This document shows, piece by piece, positions 21,235-35,323 of a stretch of DNA of 64,000 nt (positions within the stretch are counted from its first letter, which is position 1; each line of letters begins with the position of its first letter). Where the stretch lies: the NCBI RefSeq assembly GCF_020283565.1, contig NC_060063.1, forward strand, positions 5,416,563 to 5,480,562, written 5' to 3'. The notes below the pieces were generated by a model. It searched no databases. It was not told where the DNA came from and saw only the letters and a program-made list of their open reading frames with translations. Source of the stretch: Trifolium pratense. Lineage: Eukaryota; Streptophyta; Magnoliopsida; Fabales; Fabaceae. The position numbers and the translations under genes are program-made.

Positions 21235-23256
21235 TGGGTAGGGCTGAGTATGAACCCACGATCTGACTCAAAACTGATATAACCGACAACACATTCAAGC
21301 GTTCGGCCGGATATGGCCCGTGACAAAGCTCCATATCGATTCACCCAAGGTGGGCTACTCCAGTCCTCACAAACTTTGTGAAAGTTCACTAGTGTTTGGG
21401 ATAACCTCCCAAATCCGTACAAGTTTGACCTAGATAGATTATAATGTGATTGCGATACCCTCTCAAATTATGCACACAAATCCAATCTAACTAGACCAAG
21501 TAAACAACCTACAAATCATTCCTTAAGTCCAAAGAAGATTAAAGGTGTTTACAACAAAACCGCGGAAAGGATGAAAATGCTTCTCAACTCTAAACTACAG
21601 GTAGATAATTATACATTCACTTTTAATGGATAAATGATGAACCATATAAGTGTGAAGAGATATATGAAGCTTCTTGTATGCAAGAGCAAGGCAATTGTTT
21701 CAGTTTCTTTTGTTGTTCGAAATACTTTTGATCTTGGTTGATGAGAATCAATACTTTTCTTTCTTTCAAATATCTTTGAAATCTCTTACCAAAATAGGAG
21801 GCATGCCTTCCTATATGTAGGAACATGAAGTGGTTGGTGCACAAGGCTTGAAATAACCGCTATTCTTATAAATATGCTTCTGATCATGTAAGAACAAGCC
21901 ATGAACTAACAATTACTTGCATGATTATGTTTCTCAAGCCTTTAGTTAAGAAACAAGGAGGCCTTGATATTGATCAGTGATGTTGATGATCATTTAACAA
22001 TTGCTTCTCAAGTTGTGTAAGCATTTTTCCTTTCATGGAATCTACTTCTCATGTGGTGTAGACATTTTTTTCTTCCATATATAAGTCTTTTTTATTGAAT
22101 ACTGTGAACCTTCAAATTGATTTGAAAATGTTCTTCTAATTAATCGCTTCTGATCATATGATTTTCAAATCATGGTTGCTTCTTATCATGAAACATGAAT
22201 GGTTCTTATGATGAAGCTTGAATGCTTCTCATCTTGTGAAGCAAAAATGTTTCTCATATATGAGTGAGACATTGGATTCTTTTAGAAAATGTTCCTATGC
22301 TCTATCACACTCAAGGAAACATATTAGATAATAAAACATATCAGAATCATAAAATGATTCTTAGTCATTAAGTTTGTTATCATTAAAATACAAAGGGATT
22401 TTTGGAATATTTCCTCAACACTACAACCTAAGGACTTTTACAATCGGAGTTATAGAGATTGTTTTGGTTTTGCATACTTTTGAGACTCCAAAGAGTGGTA
22501 AGATTACAATTGAGCGCTGAGTTTTTCAAACAACTTAGATATTCTAAGATATAAGTTTGCAAGAATCTATCTAAGTGTTTATGTTTTACAAATATTCACC
22601 AATATATACAAAGAGTTGTAAGTATCTATCTAAATGTTTGAGCTTCCTTGAATGTTATCTCTATAAACATCATTGACTGTAGGCATGTTTGCTAAGTGCA
22701 TTTAATGTAGCTGAGACAAAATGCATGGAGCACGTTAATGATGTTGATGTTCTAGAGCAAGAGGACAAAGGTGTCAGTTATAGGAGCATGCTCTTCAAAG
22801 AAGTACAATACTTGTTATTGTCACTTCAGAATCTTGGCGAACCTTGATCTCTTCAGAGTCTCGCTTCATCTTCAGAGATCGTCTTCTGCATTAAATGGTC
22901 TTCAGAGCTCGTTCTTCATATTCATATGACTCTCTTGATTCTTTTTGAAGATCTTGCTCAAAGCGTTGACTTTTGTTAACTTGCTCAGAAGCTCTTCAGA
23001 GGGACACTAGTCTTCAGAACTTATTGGTCACCAGAGTTGACTTTTTACCTTCAAAGTAGAACTTTGTAGCATGATTAGTATGTCCTTGAGATGCAAGTTA
23101 CTATTATTAGAAATAGAGTTTCAATATATGGTCCTGCACACTTGAACATACATTAGTATGTTGAAGTGTTCTCTTATACATTGAAAATAATCAACATAAA
23201 TGTCACAATTTTGGTTCATGACTTGTTGCTATGGGACTCACAGCCCAAATTCAACA
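21235..23256 (-). mobile_element. Solo LTR (SIRE-like) in U1
   Basis: This 2,022-bp sequence is bounded by TG...CA. The flanks GATTA (21230-21234) and CATTA (23257-23261) look like a target duplication with one mismatch. On the minus strand it begins TGTTGAATTTGG. It is non-coding; small ORFs inside (for example 21186-21422) repeat in every copy only because the unit is duplicated. Confidence 0.65.
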
Positions 23257-23769
23257 CATTACCGCCACAGAGATGGTGAATTTTGAGCTTGCATCAAAAT
23301 TTTGTTTCCTTCACATCAGCCATTTCAAATTCATGTTTCAAGATTTTTTTTAAAACTTTAAAAATTGATAAATAGTTTAAAACAAACTAAAAAAAAACTA
23401 AACAAAAAAATTAAATAATATAATAATCTCTAAAACATGCATGGACACTTTTAAAATAGTGAAATACATGTATTAAGTATTTTTATTTTTAAAGTAAATT
23501 TAATAGTTAGAAATTTCATCACTATTGTGAATAAGTTGTGTGTCCGGTGTTTGAACCATAACCCCTGTACATTTTAAATATTTTATATCGTCAAGGAATT
23601 TAAACTTAGTCAAAAAATACAATTGTGGTTCGGCGTTTTTAAAACATGAAGGTGATCGTACCTGAATTAGAGTTGACCTTGTCGGTGGTGCTCCTCTTCC
23701 GCAATGCCGTATATGAGGGAGGGCGAAAAGAGCGACTCTCTTATGTCCATAAAAATGAGTCTAAAACTT

Positions 23770-24120
23770 GGGCCCCATAATGGTTTTTTGAAAGAAAAAA
23801 ATTTTCTACCCCAACATTTTTTCCAATATTCTCATTCTACCCTTATCAAATTTAAATATATTTTATTATTTTTCACATTGTCATTTTGTAACTTTTTCGG
23901 TAGAGTGATCACACCCAGTGTTCCGGTGCGTTTTCTTTTCAGGTTTGTTAAACTTATTGGAACTCTTTTTCAAAGTGTTCCGGTTTACTTTTTTAAGTGT
24001 TCCGGTATACAAAAGGTGTTCCGGTATACAGCAAAGTATTCCGGTAATTACATACGTGTTCCGGTGTGTTGAACAAGTTGTAACAAGTGTTCTGGTACAT
24101 TAAAAGTATTCCGGTATAGC
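23770..24120 (+). repeat. Left terminal inverted repeat of the MULE, with GTGTTCCGGT cluster
   Basis: The outer part (23770-23835, with TTTTCTACCCCAACA and CTACCCTTATCAAATTT) matches the right end (39355-39446) in inverse orientation, in the order CTACCCCAACA, CTACCC, CAAATTT. Inside it are about eight GT(G/A)TTCCGGT motifs between 23917 and 24113. The similarity is imperfect, so this is an old element. Confidence 0.65.
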
Positions 24121-25132
24121 AGTTTTGCTATTTTTTTTTAAACAGATATGACTCAAATCGGCAATACAAGTCAAATATTGGTAGATACTACAGATGTTTT
24201 TACAACTGATAAAAAATTTGCTACACCAGATGTTGTTCTCACATGAGCTCGAGATGTTGGAGATGCCAACAAAGTCAGTATTATCATTACTCGGTCAGAT
24301 AAAAAGAACGGAATAAGAGGTAGAAATGATAAGTTGGTTCCACGTCAACTACATCGATTAGAGTTGCGCCTTCAACAGATGGTTTGGGATGGAAAGTTAA
24401 TGTTGTTCATGGATGAAATTCTGGTATCACTAGAATGATGTTATCCAAGATGTCCCAACAACAGCTTTATGAATAATGTTGTATGGATTGTTGGCACATC
24501 TTACGTAACATGTAAAAATAAACTAACAGAAAGTAAATTGCACAAATAATTGTTAACCCAGTTCAGCCAACTGCCTACTCTGGGGGATACTAATCCAGGA
24601 AGGAAATCCACTAATAGTTCTAGTCACTAAGACCTCCAGCAAACCCTAGGATTTACGCCTTACACTAAGAGACCTCCAGCAAATCCTTGGTTTACGTCTT
24701 ATAACCTCGACACTACTCATGCAACTTCTGCCTAGGAACTCCTAGACATGAGATCCCATCCCACTTCCACTTACTCAACACAACCTGTGTTGTTTATACA
24801 ATGTTGGGAATGATGTGGCAACAACTTACCAAGACAATACTTCACTCTTGCTTAAAAGCTTCAAGTGAATCACACACGGTAAACTCCGTACTTCAAAGCT
24901 TAGGAGTAACCTTACAATAATAAACTCAGTTCTTAACTCGTGTTATAGAATCCACAAGCAAGAATCACAATTAACAAAACAAACAAAGACTCAACAAAGA
25001 CTCAATATGTATTTCTAATACTTTTCAATGAGATGCTTAGTCTTGAACTTGGTCTTCATATATATACCATATTAGCACGCTCCTCTTGCTTCACAAATGC
25101 TAGGACTCTCCTTGAGAATCATAAAAGGTGAT

Positions 25133-26593
<1,461 letters not shown>

Positions 26594-26903
26594 GTGATCT
26601 GATTCGTTTTTGATCTTCATCAAGGATGTATAAAAACTTTCCAAAATTGTTTAAAGGACTTTAGAAGATAAGTGTAATCATACTGTTGTTCCATTAAGTC
26701 TATCTTATCCTTAAAACACCTGATCAGATCAAATCTTCAATAAGCGCGCTCTTAAGTGGATTTCCATATATAGCAGATGCTCATATTAAATGCGCGAGAT
26801 TTCTTTTAGCAGATAGGATGTTGTAACATATGTTTTCCAACATCTTGTTAGCATATTTGTTTTAGCAAAATTAAGCCAATTCAAATATCCAACAATGGAA
26901 TTC

Positions 26904-27043
26904 ACAACCACAGACTACCTGACCAATATCATGGTCATCCTCGCAAGGCGCGTTTAACCGCAGATGAAAACAAACAACCACAGACTACCTGACCAATATC
27001 ATGGTCATCCTCGCAAGGCGCGTTTAACCGCAGATGAAAACAA
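26904..27043 (+). repeat. 70-bp tandem duplication in the transposase exon
   Basis: Two exact head-to-tail copies cover the codons for NHRLPDQYHGHPRKARLTAD. As 70 is not a multiple of three, the duplication breaks the frame. It starts ten bases after the solo-LTR insertion site. Confidence 0.93.
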
Positions 27044-29036
27044 ACGTGTTGAAGATTTGACAAAGCGTCGTGTAGCACCAAGGCACATCGTTTTACATTT
27101 GAAAGATCAAAATTCAGAGTCTGTTGTTGATGCCAATCAAATATATAGGAAAAGACACATGATGCAAAAAGAGGAAAGATGCTCTAGAACAGAGCTGCAA
27201 CACTTGCTGGAGTGGTTAGATGAAGCAAAATTTGTCAGCTGGAACAGAAGAAAAGATGATGGCTCTGATGTTTTGAGTGATATTTTTTGGGCTCATCCAG
27301 ATTCAATCAAGTTGTTGAACTTGTTTCCCGTTGTTTTGGTTATGGACTCCACCTACAAAACTAATAAATACAGACAGCCACTGCTTGAAATCACTGGCAT
27401 AACGTCAACTAACATGACATTTGCTGTTGGATTTGCTTACATGGAATCTGAGAAGACGGACAATTATCATTGGGCGTTAGGGAAGCTGAAGGAATTGCTT
27501 ACTAAGCAAGATATATTTCCTAAAGTAATTTTGACCGACAGGGAGTTTGCTTTGATGAATGCAATTCAAGTTATATTTCCACATACTATTAATATGCTCT
27601 GTACGTGGGACATAAACAAAAATGTGAATGCGAGATGCACCGCGCATATACCTAAGGATATGCGACAGTTGGTGATAAATTTGTGGAAAAATGTTGTTGA
27701 AAGTCCAAATGAGGTGGAGTATCAGCAGCGGTTGAATGCGTTTCAGCAAGCATGTGTTAATTCAAGCAGGTTTGTTGACTATGTCAATAACACCTAGTTG
27801 ACCCCTCACAAAGAAAGATTTGTTGGTGCATGGACCAATCAAGTGATGCATTTAGGAAACACAACGACTAATAGGTATGATTTTATATATTTCAAAATTG
27901 TAATTATATTTTTCTTCTTTTTTTTCGTTTAATTGACTGTTGTTTGCAATTTGATATTTAGAGCCGAGTCTGTGCATTGGAAACTGAAGCAAATGTTGGA
28001 ACACAGCAAAGGCGACTTATGCAAGTGTTTGGATGCCATGAATAACAACATAATACTAAAAGTTGGCAAAATTAAGAAGTTTTCTCAAAAAAGTTTTTAC
28101 TATGCAGAGAAGACACACATCAGTCCATTTTTTTAGAATTTGATAAACTTTGTCTCCAGGGCCGCTATGACACTAATTTCTGATGAAATGAAGAGAATTG
28201 GCATTGTTGGAACAAATAAAAACTTTTGTGGTTGTAAACGTAGATCAACATGTGAGTTGCCTTGTTCTTGTTAATTGGGTGGGTATACAACCAGCGGTGT
28301 ACCGATACCATTAGATTCAGTTCACGGCCACTGGAAGAAATTAATTATGGAAGAACCACTAGAGGATGACACAGAGGATGGATATGAGTTGGACATGAGT
28401 CATGCAAATGGAGGCAATATGGACTCGATTTCATTCACTTGATATTGTTGGTAAAAAAACGTTGAAGAGTAAAGTGTTTGAACTTGCTTATCCAGCCTCA
28501 AGTTCATTGTGTCCACCACCTGAAAAAATAAAAACCAGAGGAGGAGTGAAGAACAAAGATAGAGGCAAAGCACCAAAGGGTTATGATGTGTATCGTGAAC
28601 CATCATACTTTGAGTACAGTAGAAACTCTTTAAATTAATACTCGGTAAATTAATAAACTCTCTAAAATAATAAATTTGTCCGGTCCCAACTTGGGCCAAT
28701 GTAAAAAATTGAAAAATTCGATAAAATAATAAGATAATAATTTTTCGGGAGATCCCTTTATAATTTTCGGTCCCAAGAAAATCATAAATTAATAATTCAT
28801 AGAAACTGAAAAAAATATATTACACTCTATATTGAAATATGATTCAATAGTTGTCTGGTTTCCTTTAAAGTTCAAAAGCCCTTATTGATTTCCAAAGCAT
28901 ATGAACACAGTAGTTACTAATTTACGTTGAGTCTCAAGGTTCACTGCAACGTAATTCTAAGAGGCATAGACTAATTTGCCTTTTTGTTTGGTATGTACAG
29001 TATAATTACTTAAAAACTCTTTAAATTAATAATTAT

Positions 29037-29233
29037 TGTTATAAAACTAATCTAAACATAACTAAGAATATAGAAGAATAGAGATGAAGGAGAGAAGAGA
29101 GAAAGATTAGAGTTTGTATATTCTCTTCAAGGTGTGCATTACATTGTAATAAAGGGGTCCTATTTATAGGACACATTTAGGGGACAAGAAAACCTACACA
29201 ATAATGGACATTCATTACATATTATTCATAACA
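29037..29233 (-). repeat. 3' LTR (left on the plus strand) of the non-autonomous copia element
   Basis: This is 197 bp, TGTTATAAAAC...TCATAACA, identical by eye to 34298-34494. A polypurine tract (plus strand CTCCCCCTT) follows directly at 29234. Confidence 0.93.
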
Positions 29234-30194
29234 CTCCCCCTTGAATGTCCATGAAGGATATTCTTTCTCTAAAAAAAAACCCTAGTGAAGGAAAAAGAGT
29301 ACATCATCATTTGTGTGTGAACTGCCTCATTAAAAACCTTACCAGGAAAACCCAGTGGGACAAAACCACGGTGAAGGAAAAAAGAGTGCAGAACATATTT
29401 ATATCTCCCCCTCATAAAGATAATTATTATACATGAGATGAAAAATCAAATAATCTTCTGTACTAGCTGCTCCAAAGTTTTACTAAAAGTTGACTCTGTA
29501 GAAAAATCTGTCATATCTTCTTTATTATACTCTTCTCTAAATTAACACTGCGTTTGATATTATCTTCATGTTGAGTTGTTGCAGGAACCATCATTTTGTA
29601 ATAAAACAACGAATTTCTTGTATGTGTTGAATTACAATCCTCAACAAAAACATCTTCTCAGCTTGCTTGATGTAGTGCTAAAATCTTCACATGATTGGAT
29701 GATATTGTTGTTTCTTTAAAGTATAAATAATTGTATGTTTTGCTTTACTTCAACATTTGGGTTGGATGAATAGGCAAAAATAAAATACTACGAAATTATA
29801 GTAAATATATTAGTGAGCTTAATTGAATTAAGATATGGTACTTCAGGACCAATTCAAATTGTTCATCATTTTCTTGAGGCATGACACATCAAATGACATT
29901 GCAACCATTTGTAGTATACAACAAATTAGATTTGTCAATGTCAAACTGTTTTAACACTTTTGTTATATAATCTTATTTAAATTATAAATTTAAATGAGAA
30001 TATCTCATAAGCTCTTCGGGAGTCTAGATGATATTTTATCATTAATATAAGCCTCAGATATAAATAATTCATTGTCAAATATAACTAAATCCTTTAGGGA
30101 TCATCATTATCAAGTGAGCCAGTAAAATACGTTAAAACACATATTTCACATGAATTGAGTATTTCAGATGCTACTCAACTTAATTAATTTTTGA

Positions 30195-33100
30195 ATTCAC
30201 TTCAGGTGAATATGCTTCTTGAAAATCAATGATTGACATTTATCAATATACTTGAATAACAATTCAAACTCTAAATATTTTGTTTTTATTATTTTTCTCT
30301 TGAAAACTTATTCATATCGATTTATCTCCATCTGCAGATGAAATGGACTACTGGTCCAAAAACATTTCGCTTTGCAAAGCTAATTTAATTTTGTATCAAT
30401 TGTGTCTATCTTATTTAGTCAATCATTTCATTGTCTATAATCCTTAATAGACTTTGATTTATGATCCTCATTGTCATTTATCACATATATAGCGCTTTAT
30501 TATGTGCAAAAATATTGTCAACGTTGACTTCATCTCGGTTCCATCGTATTCCATTCATGACATAGTTTGTCGAGATCTCTATATTTTCGTAAATTACAGG
30601 TACCTGATAAGTTCTTCTGGAACTGGAAAATTAATTATATCAAATACTATTTTCATATCCTCACTCGGGTCATCTTTGTTTTTAGCTCCTTTTCTTATTT
30701 GAGGATTTTTATCTTTGGAACCGATTTGCTTACCATGCTTCACGCGTGGTTAGGAATCATTTGCAATATTAGATTGTCCAACTAGAAATCAATTGCAATA
30801 TTAGATTGTCCAACAGGGACATTCATTTTTATTGGAGCATTAGCAGCTGTTGATTGATTTCATAAACTTTGCAAATGAGTTATCTTTTGAACTTCTGGTT
30901 CATATTGATTTCTAAGAGGATCAAAATAACAATTATTAATTTATTTCAAAACATTTCAATTGAACTTCTAGTTCATATTTTTAGCTGCTTATTCTCTCCC
31001 CCTAATATTGGGAAAACTGATTCATCACTTGAAAATTAGCCTTCTAGGCTATAAACAAGTCCCTTATTGGCTCGATATAATTTATAAGGGATGAAGAGGT
31101 ATATCAAATATATTTTCCCAATATTCTTTTACGACCCATTTAAATGCATTATATTGGAGCAATTGAGTCGTACCCAACACATCCAAAAATGTTTATATAT
31201 GGGAAATTAGGTTTATAAACCAAAATTCAAATAAATTAGGGGAGAGCTTATGTATATAATAATTTGTTGGCATGATGCTATTTAATATCTCAACATACAT
31301 GTTTGAGTGTTCCCTTATGATCTCATAAGTATCGGTCGTGTAATTAACTTTAGACCTCTAAAGAATGGATCTTCAAGTCCATTATTTTTGTTTGTATGAA
31401 CATATTCTACAAAATGTTCAGTATAAATTTCAATTAACATATGATACTTATCAAATACTTTCTAGAATAATATATATAAAATGAGCTCTTAAAAATAATC
31501 TCACAAACTTCTGGTTGTGAGTTTATAACAAACATACATGTGACCATTTAGTTGATGCATCAATTAAAATTTTAGGAATCGAATTGGTCCACGTGATCGG
31601 TGTATTGATTTACAAATATCACCTTATATATATTCTAAAAAAATAAAAGATGCTCATTTACTTTAATTATCAACTTCCTTCGGGAACTAGTAACACATAA
31701 AATTATTAGATTGAAGAAACTTCAGGCCCTTCAATTCGTATAAAATTATTTTATATTTCACATCATAATAGATTCGGGATGACCCATCCGATCTTGCCAA
31801 TTACAAACTTAATATGATTTAAATTGTAAACTTCTGGTTTACTTAAACATATATGTGCCTGAGTTGCACTAATATTATAAGTATGCCCCAAACTAGAGAT
31901 AAAAATTGATAATGTGTCTCGTAATATAGAGATACAAGATCTCCTCCATTACTTGTTTCAATATGATATTTATTTATGTGAATATCCTTCGGTAACAAAT
32001 TTCTTTAAGACTTAAAATATAAAATACATTAGCAAAGTGCAACTTTGTTTCTCGATATAACAATGCATTGACTCTTCTGGAGTCTTCAATAATTTTCGTA
32101 CTACCAAATATAAAATTTAATTTTTCATGAATAGTAGTATCGATGAATATTTTCAAGCTAAACAAATATGTTTCTATAAAAAAAATCTTTTCGGTGGAAC
32201 ACAATAAAAAAAATAGTAATAATTTATTTGTATGAGAATTAAAAGAGTAAAAATAAAGTATAAAAAATTTTTTTTATGTGGATTTCAGTAGAATTAGAAA
32301 TTAAAATATAGTAACAATTAAAAGATTTTAAAATTAAAATCAATCAATTGATTTAAATATGTAACCGGAATAATTAAAATTAGTTTATATTTACAAACTG
32401 TAACCGAATTATAATTATAAGTAATTAAGAAAATAATTGTATTCAAAGCTTAAGAAAACATAATCACCATAAAATAAATTCAAAGTTTAATGTATAAAAA
32501 GCTAAATGTAACTTTTTTCTTAGGCATATATTTCATAGGGAATAATAATCGTCTACCTCATAGTAAAATATAAAATAGATAGATAGAGATCTTACTAAGT
32601 TGTACATCGAGAAATAAAGTCGAATTATCATGTAAAAACTTTCACATTTCAATTGATAATTATTGAAATTGTACCAATCTAAAATATGATTAATCAAATA
32701 TTTTTTGAAATTATTTTCATAAGTTTGCTACTTCAGGAGCATATTCAAGAGACATACATAATTGTTCTTTTAATTTTGGTCCAATTTATACTAAGATAAA
32801 ATAGATCATATGGACTTTAATCATGTTGTAAACAAAAATTAGTTCTTCAGGAACTCAACAACAAATCTCTATTCATAATGGCTAGAGAAAAACACAATTT
32901 TACAATCTTTCATAATATTGGTTAAGAAAATCCATATTCTTTGAGCAATCCATCAAAGATGCGCTAATATTAAAGCTTTAGCTTTTCAAGAACTATATCA
33001 CAAGTGATCTTCATATAATGATCATAATAATCTTCAAGAAAATTTTATTCTTTGAGCAATCATTCAAAGATGCTTCAATATTAAGGTTTTCCCTTTTTAT

Positions 33101-34117
33101 TCTTTAATTAGTTCTTCGGGAACTAGCTAATATCACATATATTTTCATTAGTTTTGCTAATTTGTCTACTTTTCCTTTTTTTCTTTCAATTCTAGCGAGA
33201 AGCCGAGCTTTTAAAATTAACACGGCCATGACTATTACCTCAACGATGGCCACAATTTTGTCCATGGTAATCGTGTGTTGCTACATTCACTTCCGGGAAT
33301 GGAGTAACATCAATGGGTTGGACTTCATTCACTTCTGGGAATGATTTTTCATTCATTTATCATTGATATATACTATCATCAAATAATAAAATTAAGCAAA
33401 TACTTAGATAAGCATAATAAACATAGTCAAATAAAAAAATTAATTCCAATTATTTTTTATTAATACTAATGTAATGTAACGTACTGAAAATTTATAATTT
33501 AAATTAAATAGTAACTTAATAATAATTATAATGTAACCTATGTTATGAATAAGATTAATTAGTAACTTATTGAAAAAATAAAAATAAATTGGCATATAAC
33601 GTATTGATAACAAAATTGGCATATGATATACATTTTTTATGTTTTGTACAATATAGAAATAAATAAATAAATCCATTGAAAATTGTAAATTGCCAAAATT
33701 TTATAAAAATTGGTAAAATTATCCTTTAGGGATGCATATGTATATTGAATTCTTCTGGAATTCTTAAGAAATAATTTGATTTTTCTTTTAAGTTCTTCAT
33801 GAACTATATAATATTGTTATAATGTAAGAATAATCCTTTATGCAATCCTCATAAGAATAATCCATATTCTTCGTTATATTATAATATATCTAATTGTACA
33901 ATCCTTCAAAGATGTATCCGTAATGAATTCTTCAGGAATTCGTGGGTAATACAAATTGATTTTAAAATTGTTTAAGAACTGTATAACGGATCAAATATAT
34001 ATTCAATCAGTTATTTATCCAATCCTTCAGGGATTGATGTTCATTTTACTTATATCTATGAATCTTCAGGATTCATATTTTAAAATTTCATCACACTATG
34101 AATCTTCAGGATTCATA
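30195..34117 (-). repeat. Dispersed mini-hairpins with a TTCNG loop
   Basis: At least fifteen perfect inverted repeats have stems of 5-8 bp and exactly five loop bases, nearly always TTCAG, TTCTG or TTCGG on the plus strand (NNGAA on the element's sense strand). They are at 30195-30211, 30610-30624, 30888-30902, 30961-30975, 31037-31051, 31826-31842, 32070-32084, 32841-32855, 33109-33125, 33747-33763, 33791-33805, 33926-33942, 34020-34036, 34057-34077 and 34097-34117. Stem sequences differ, so these are not simple copies of one repeat. More imperfect members lie between. Confidence 0.75.
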
Positions 34118-34297
34118 TTTCAAAAATTTCACCACGATACTTCTGGATCGAAGGTTTGTGAATCAATATAAAAAAAAACAAGAAGACAAAAATTATCTGA
34201 AAGAATAGAATAAAAAAATCATACATAAAATAAAATTGTCACTTCCCTTTGTTGCTATACCTTTCTTGAAAGGGGAGAGACTATCGTGCTGATAACG

Positions 34298-34494
34298 TGT
34301 TATAAAACTAATCTAAACATAACTAAGAATATAGAAGAATAGAGATGAAGGAGAGAAGAGAGAAAGATTAGAGTTTGTATATTCTCTTCAAGGTGTGCAT
34401 TACATTGTAATAAAGGGGTCCTATTTATAGGACACATTTAGGGGACAAGAAAACCTACACAATAATGGACATTCATTACATATTATTCATAACA
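34298..34494 (-). repeat. 5' LTR (right on the plus strand) of the non-autonomous copia element
   Basis: This is 197 bp, identical by eye to the partner. The adjoining internal sequence, read on the minus strand, is CGTTATCAGCACGATAGTC, the usual position of the primer-binding site. Confidence 0.93.
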
Positions 34495-34582
34495 ATTATT
34501 AATTTATTGATAAATTAATAACTCTCTAAATTAATAAATTTCTCCGGTTCTGACATTATTAATTTAAAGAGTTTTTACTGTA

Positions 34583-35323
34583 TGTTGAAAGAGAATACAA
34601 TGATTCACAAGGTAACTAATTTATTTTTTATAATATAGTTATTGTTTATATTTTTATTTCTTATTTTTATATATTCAACTTATTTTTTTCTACATAAATC
34701 AAGGTACATCAAAGAGGTTGCGTACACAACTATCTCAGCCATCTCAGGAGCAACAATTTCAACCATTTCAAAAGCAACTATCACAGATGTCTAAAAAACT
34801 GACATCTCAGAAGTATTTGGGGCAATTTCCTACCCATATACATCCACATATTGTTGACATTATTGAAGTGTTAGGAGATGGAAATTGTGGTTTTAGAGCT
34901 GTTGCATATTTACTTGGTTACACAGAGGAAGGTTGGCCTATCGTCCGTCGAGAGTTACATGAAGAGCTGAGAAATAATAACAGTTTGTATGAGAAATTAT
35001 TCAGACAAGGTTTACAGGGCGTTAGAGATTCGCTGGTAGCAAATAGATGTTTCACCATACCTGCTATGGGTTACTTGGTAGCAAATAGGTATAATGTTAT
35101 TTTAGTCACTTTGGGTAAACCTAGTCGGACCTTCTTTCCTATGATGAATTCATATTCCTCTTCAACAAGGTTTTTTTGTATCGGTTTTGTCGGTGGAAAT
35201 CATTGGGTTCCGATAAACATGTCAAAGGGGTTTCCGTTGCCCGAAGTTACAACTGATTGGAAGAAATTTCGTTCACATGAAGCAACATCTTGGATGTCAA
35301 ACTTAAACGGACGCCTCCGATGA
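34583..35323 (+). pseudogene. OTU cysteine-peptidase part of the MULE transposase-OTU gene
   Basis: Exon end 34583-34611 (VEREYNDSQ) and exon 34704-35323 are joined by a GT-AG intron in phase. The OTU core is visible: VLGDGNCGFRAVAYLLG with Asp and catalytic Cys, then FFCIGFVGGNHWVPI with catalytic His, in a domain of about 130 residues. OTU peptidases cleave ubiquitin chains. In this MULE subfamily the domain follows the SWIM motif in the same polypeptide. This exon has no stop or frameshift, in contrast to the transposase half. It is called a pseudogene because the full gene is broken upstream; the exon itself could still be read from another promoter. Confidence 0.85.

Larger units (their letters stand above)
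19952..23835 (+). repeat. Segmental duplication copy U1
   Basis: This is a complete unit: promoter and inhibitor gene, SINE, Stowaway-like MITE, 2-kb solo LTR and about 0.6 kb of shared flank. It is in tandem with U0, and its right edge runs into the MULE terminal repeat rather than into another unit. U2 at 59274 is the third copy in the window. Confidence 0.88.
29037..34494 (-). mobile_element. Non-autonomous copia LTR element with decayed pol
   Basis: This is 5,458 bp with a perfect duplication ATTAT (29032-29036 and 34495-34499). The 197-bp LTRs (29037-29233 and 34298-34494) are identical by eye. In minus orientation the LTR has a TATAAATAGGACC box, the sequence after the 5' LTR reads CGTTATCAGCACGATAG (primer-site-like), and AAGGGGGAG precedes the 3' LTR. 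No ORF longer than about 100 codons exists on either strand. Minus-strand fragments around 30400-30700 still resemble copia pol (for example CHEWNTMEPR and INDNEDHKSKSIKDYR) with stops and frameshifts. It must have been mobilised by proteins supplied in trans. Confidence 0.88.
28617..34580. mobile_element. Emigrant-like (pogo/mariner-type) MITE carrying an LTR retroelement
   Basis: The left end CAGTAGAAACTCTTTAAATT and the right end, whose complement is CAGTAAAAACTCTTTAAATT, are inverted repeats closely resembling the Arabidopsis Emigrant terminus. TA flanks both sides (28615-28616 and 34581-34582). Without the nested LTR element it is about 0.5 kb and non-coding. Its removal joins ...EPSYFEY to VEREYNDSQ in frame, linking the transposase to the OTU exon. 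Confidence 0.85.

Noticed and set aside
21186..21422. 78-aa minus-strand ORF present in all three U copies
   Set aside because: It is conserved only because the whole segment is recently duplicated, and lies within non-coding solo-LTR sequence.
28402..28638. Separate small gene
   Set aside because: This is the tail of the MULE transposase after a frame shift (ending PSYFEY), not an independent gene.
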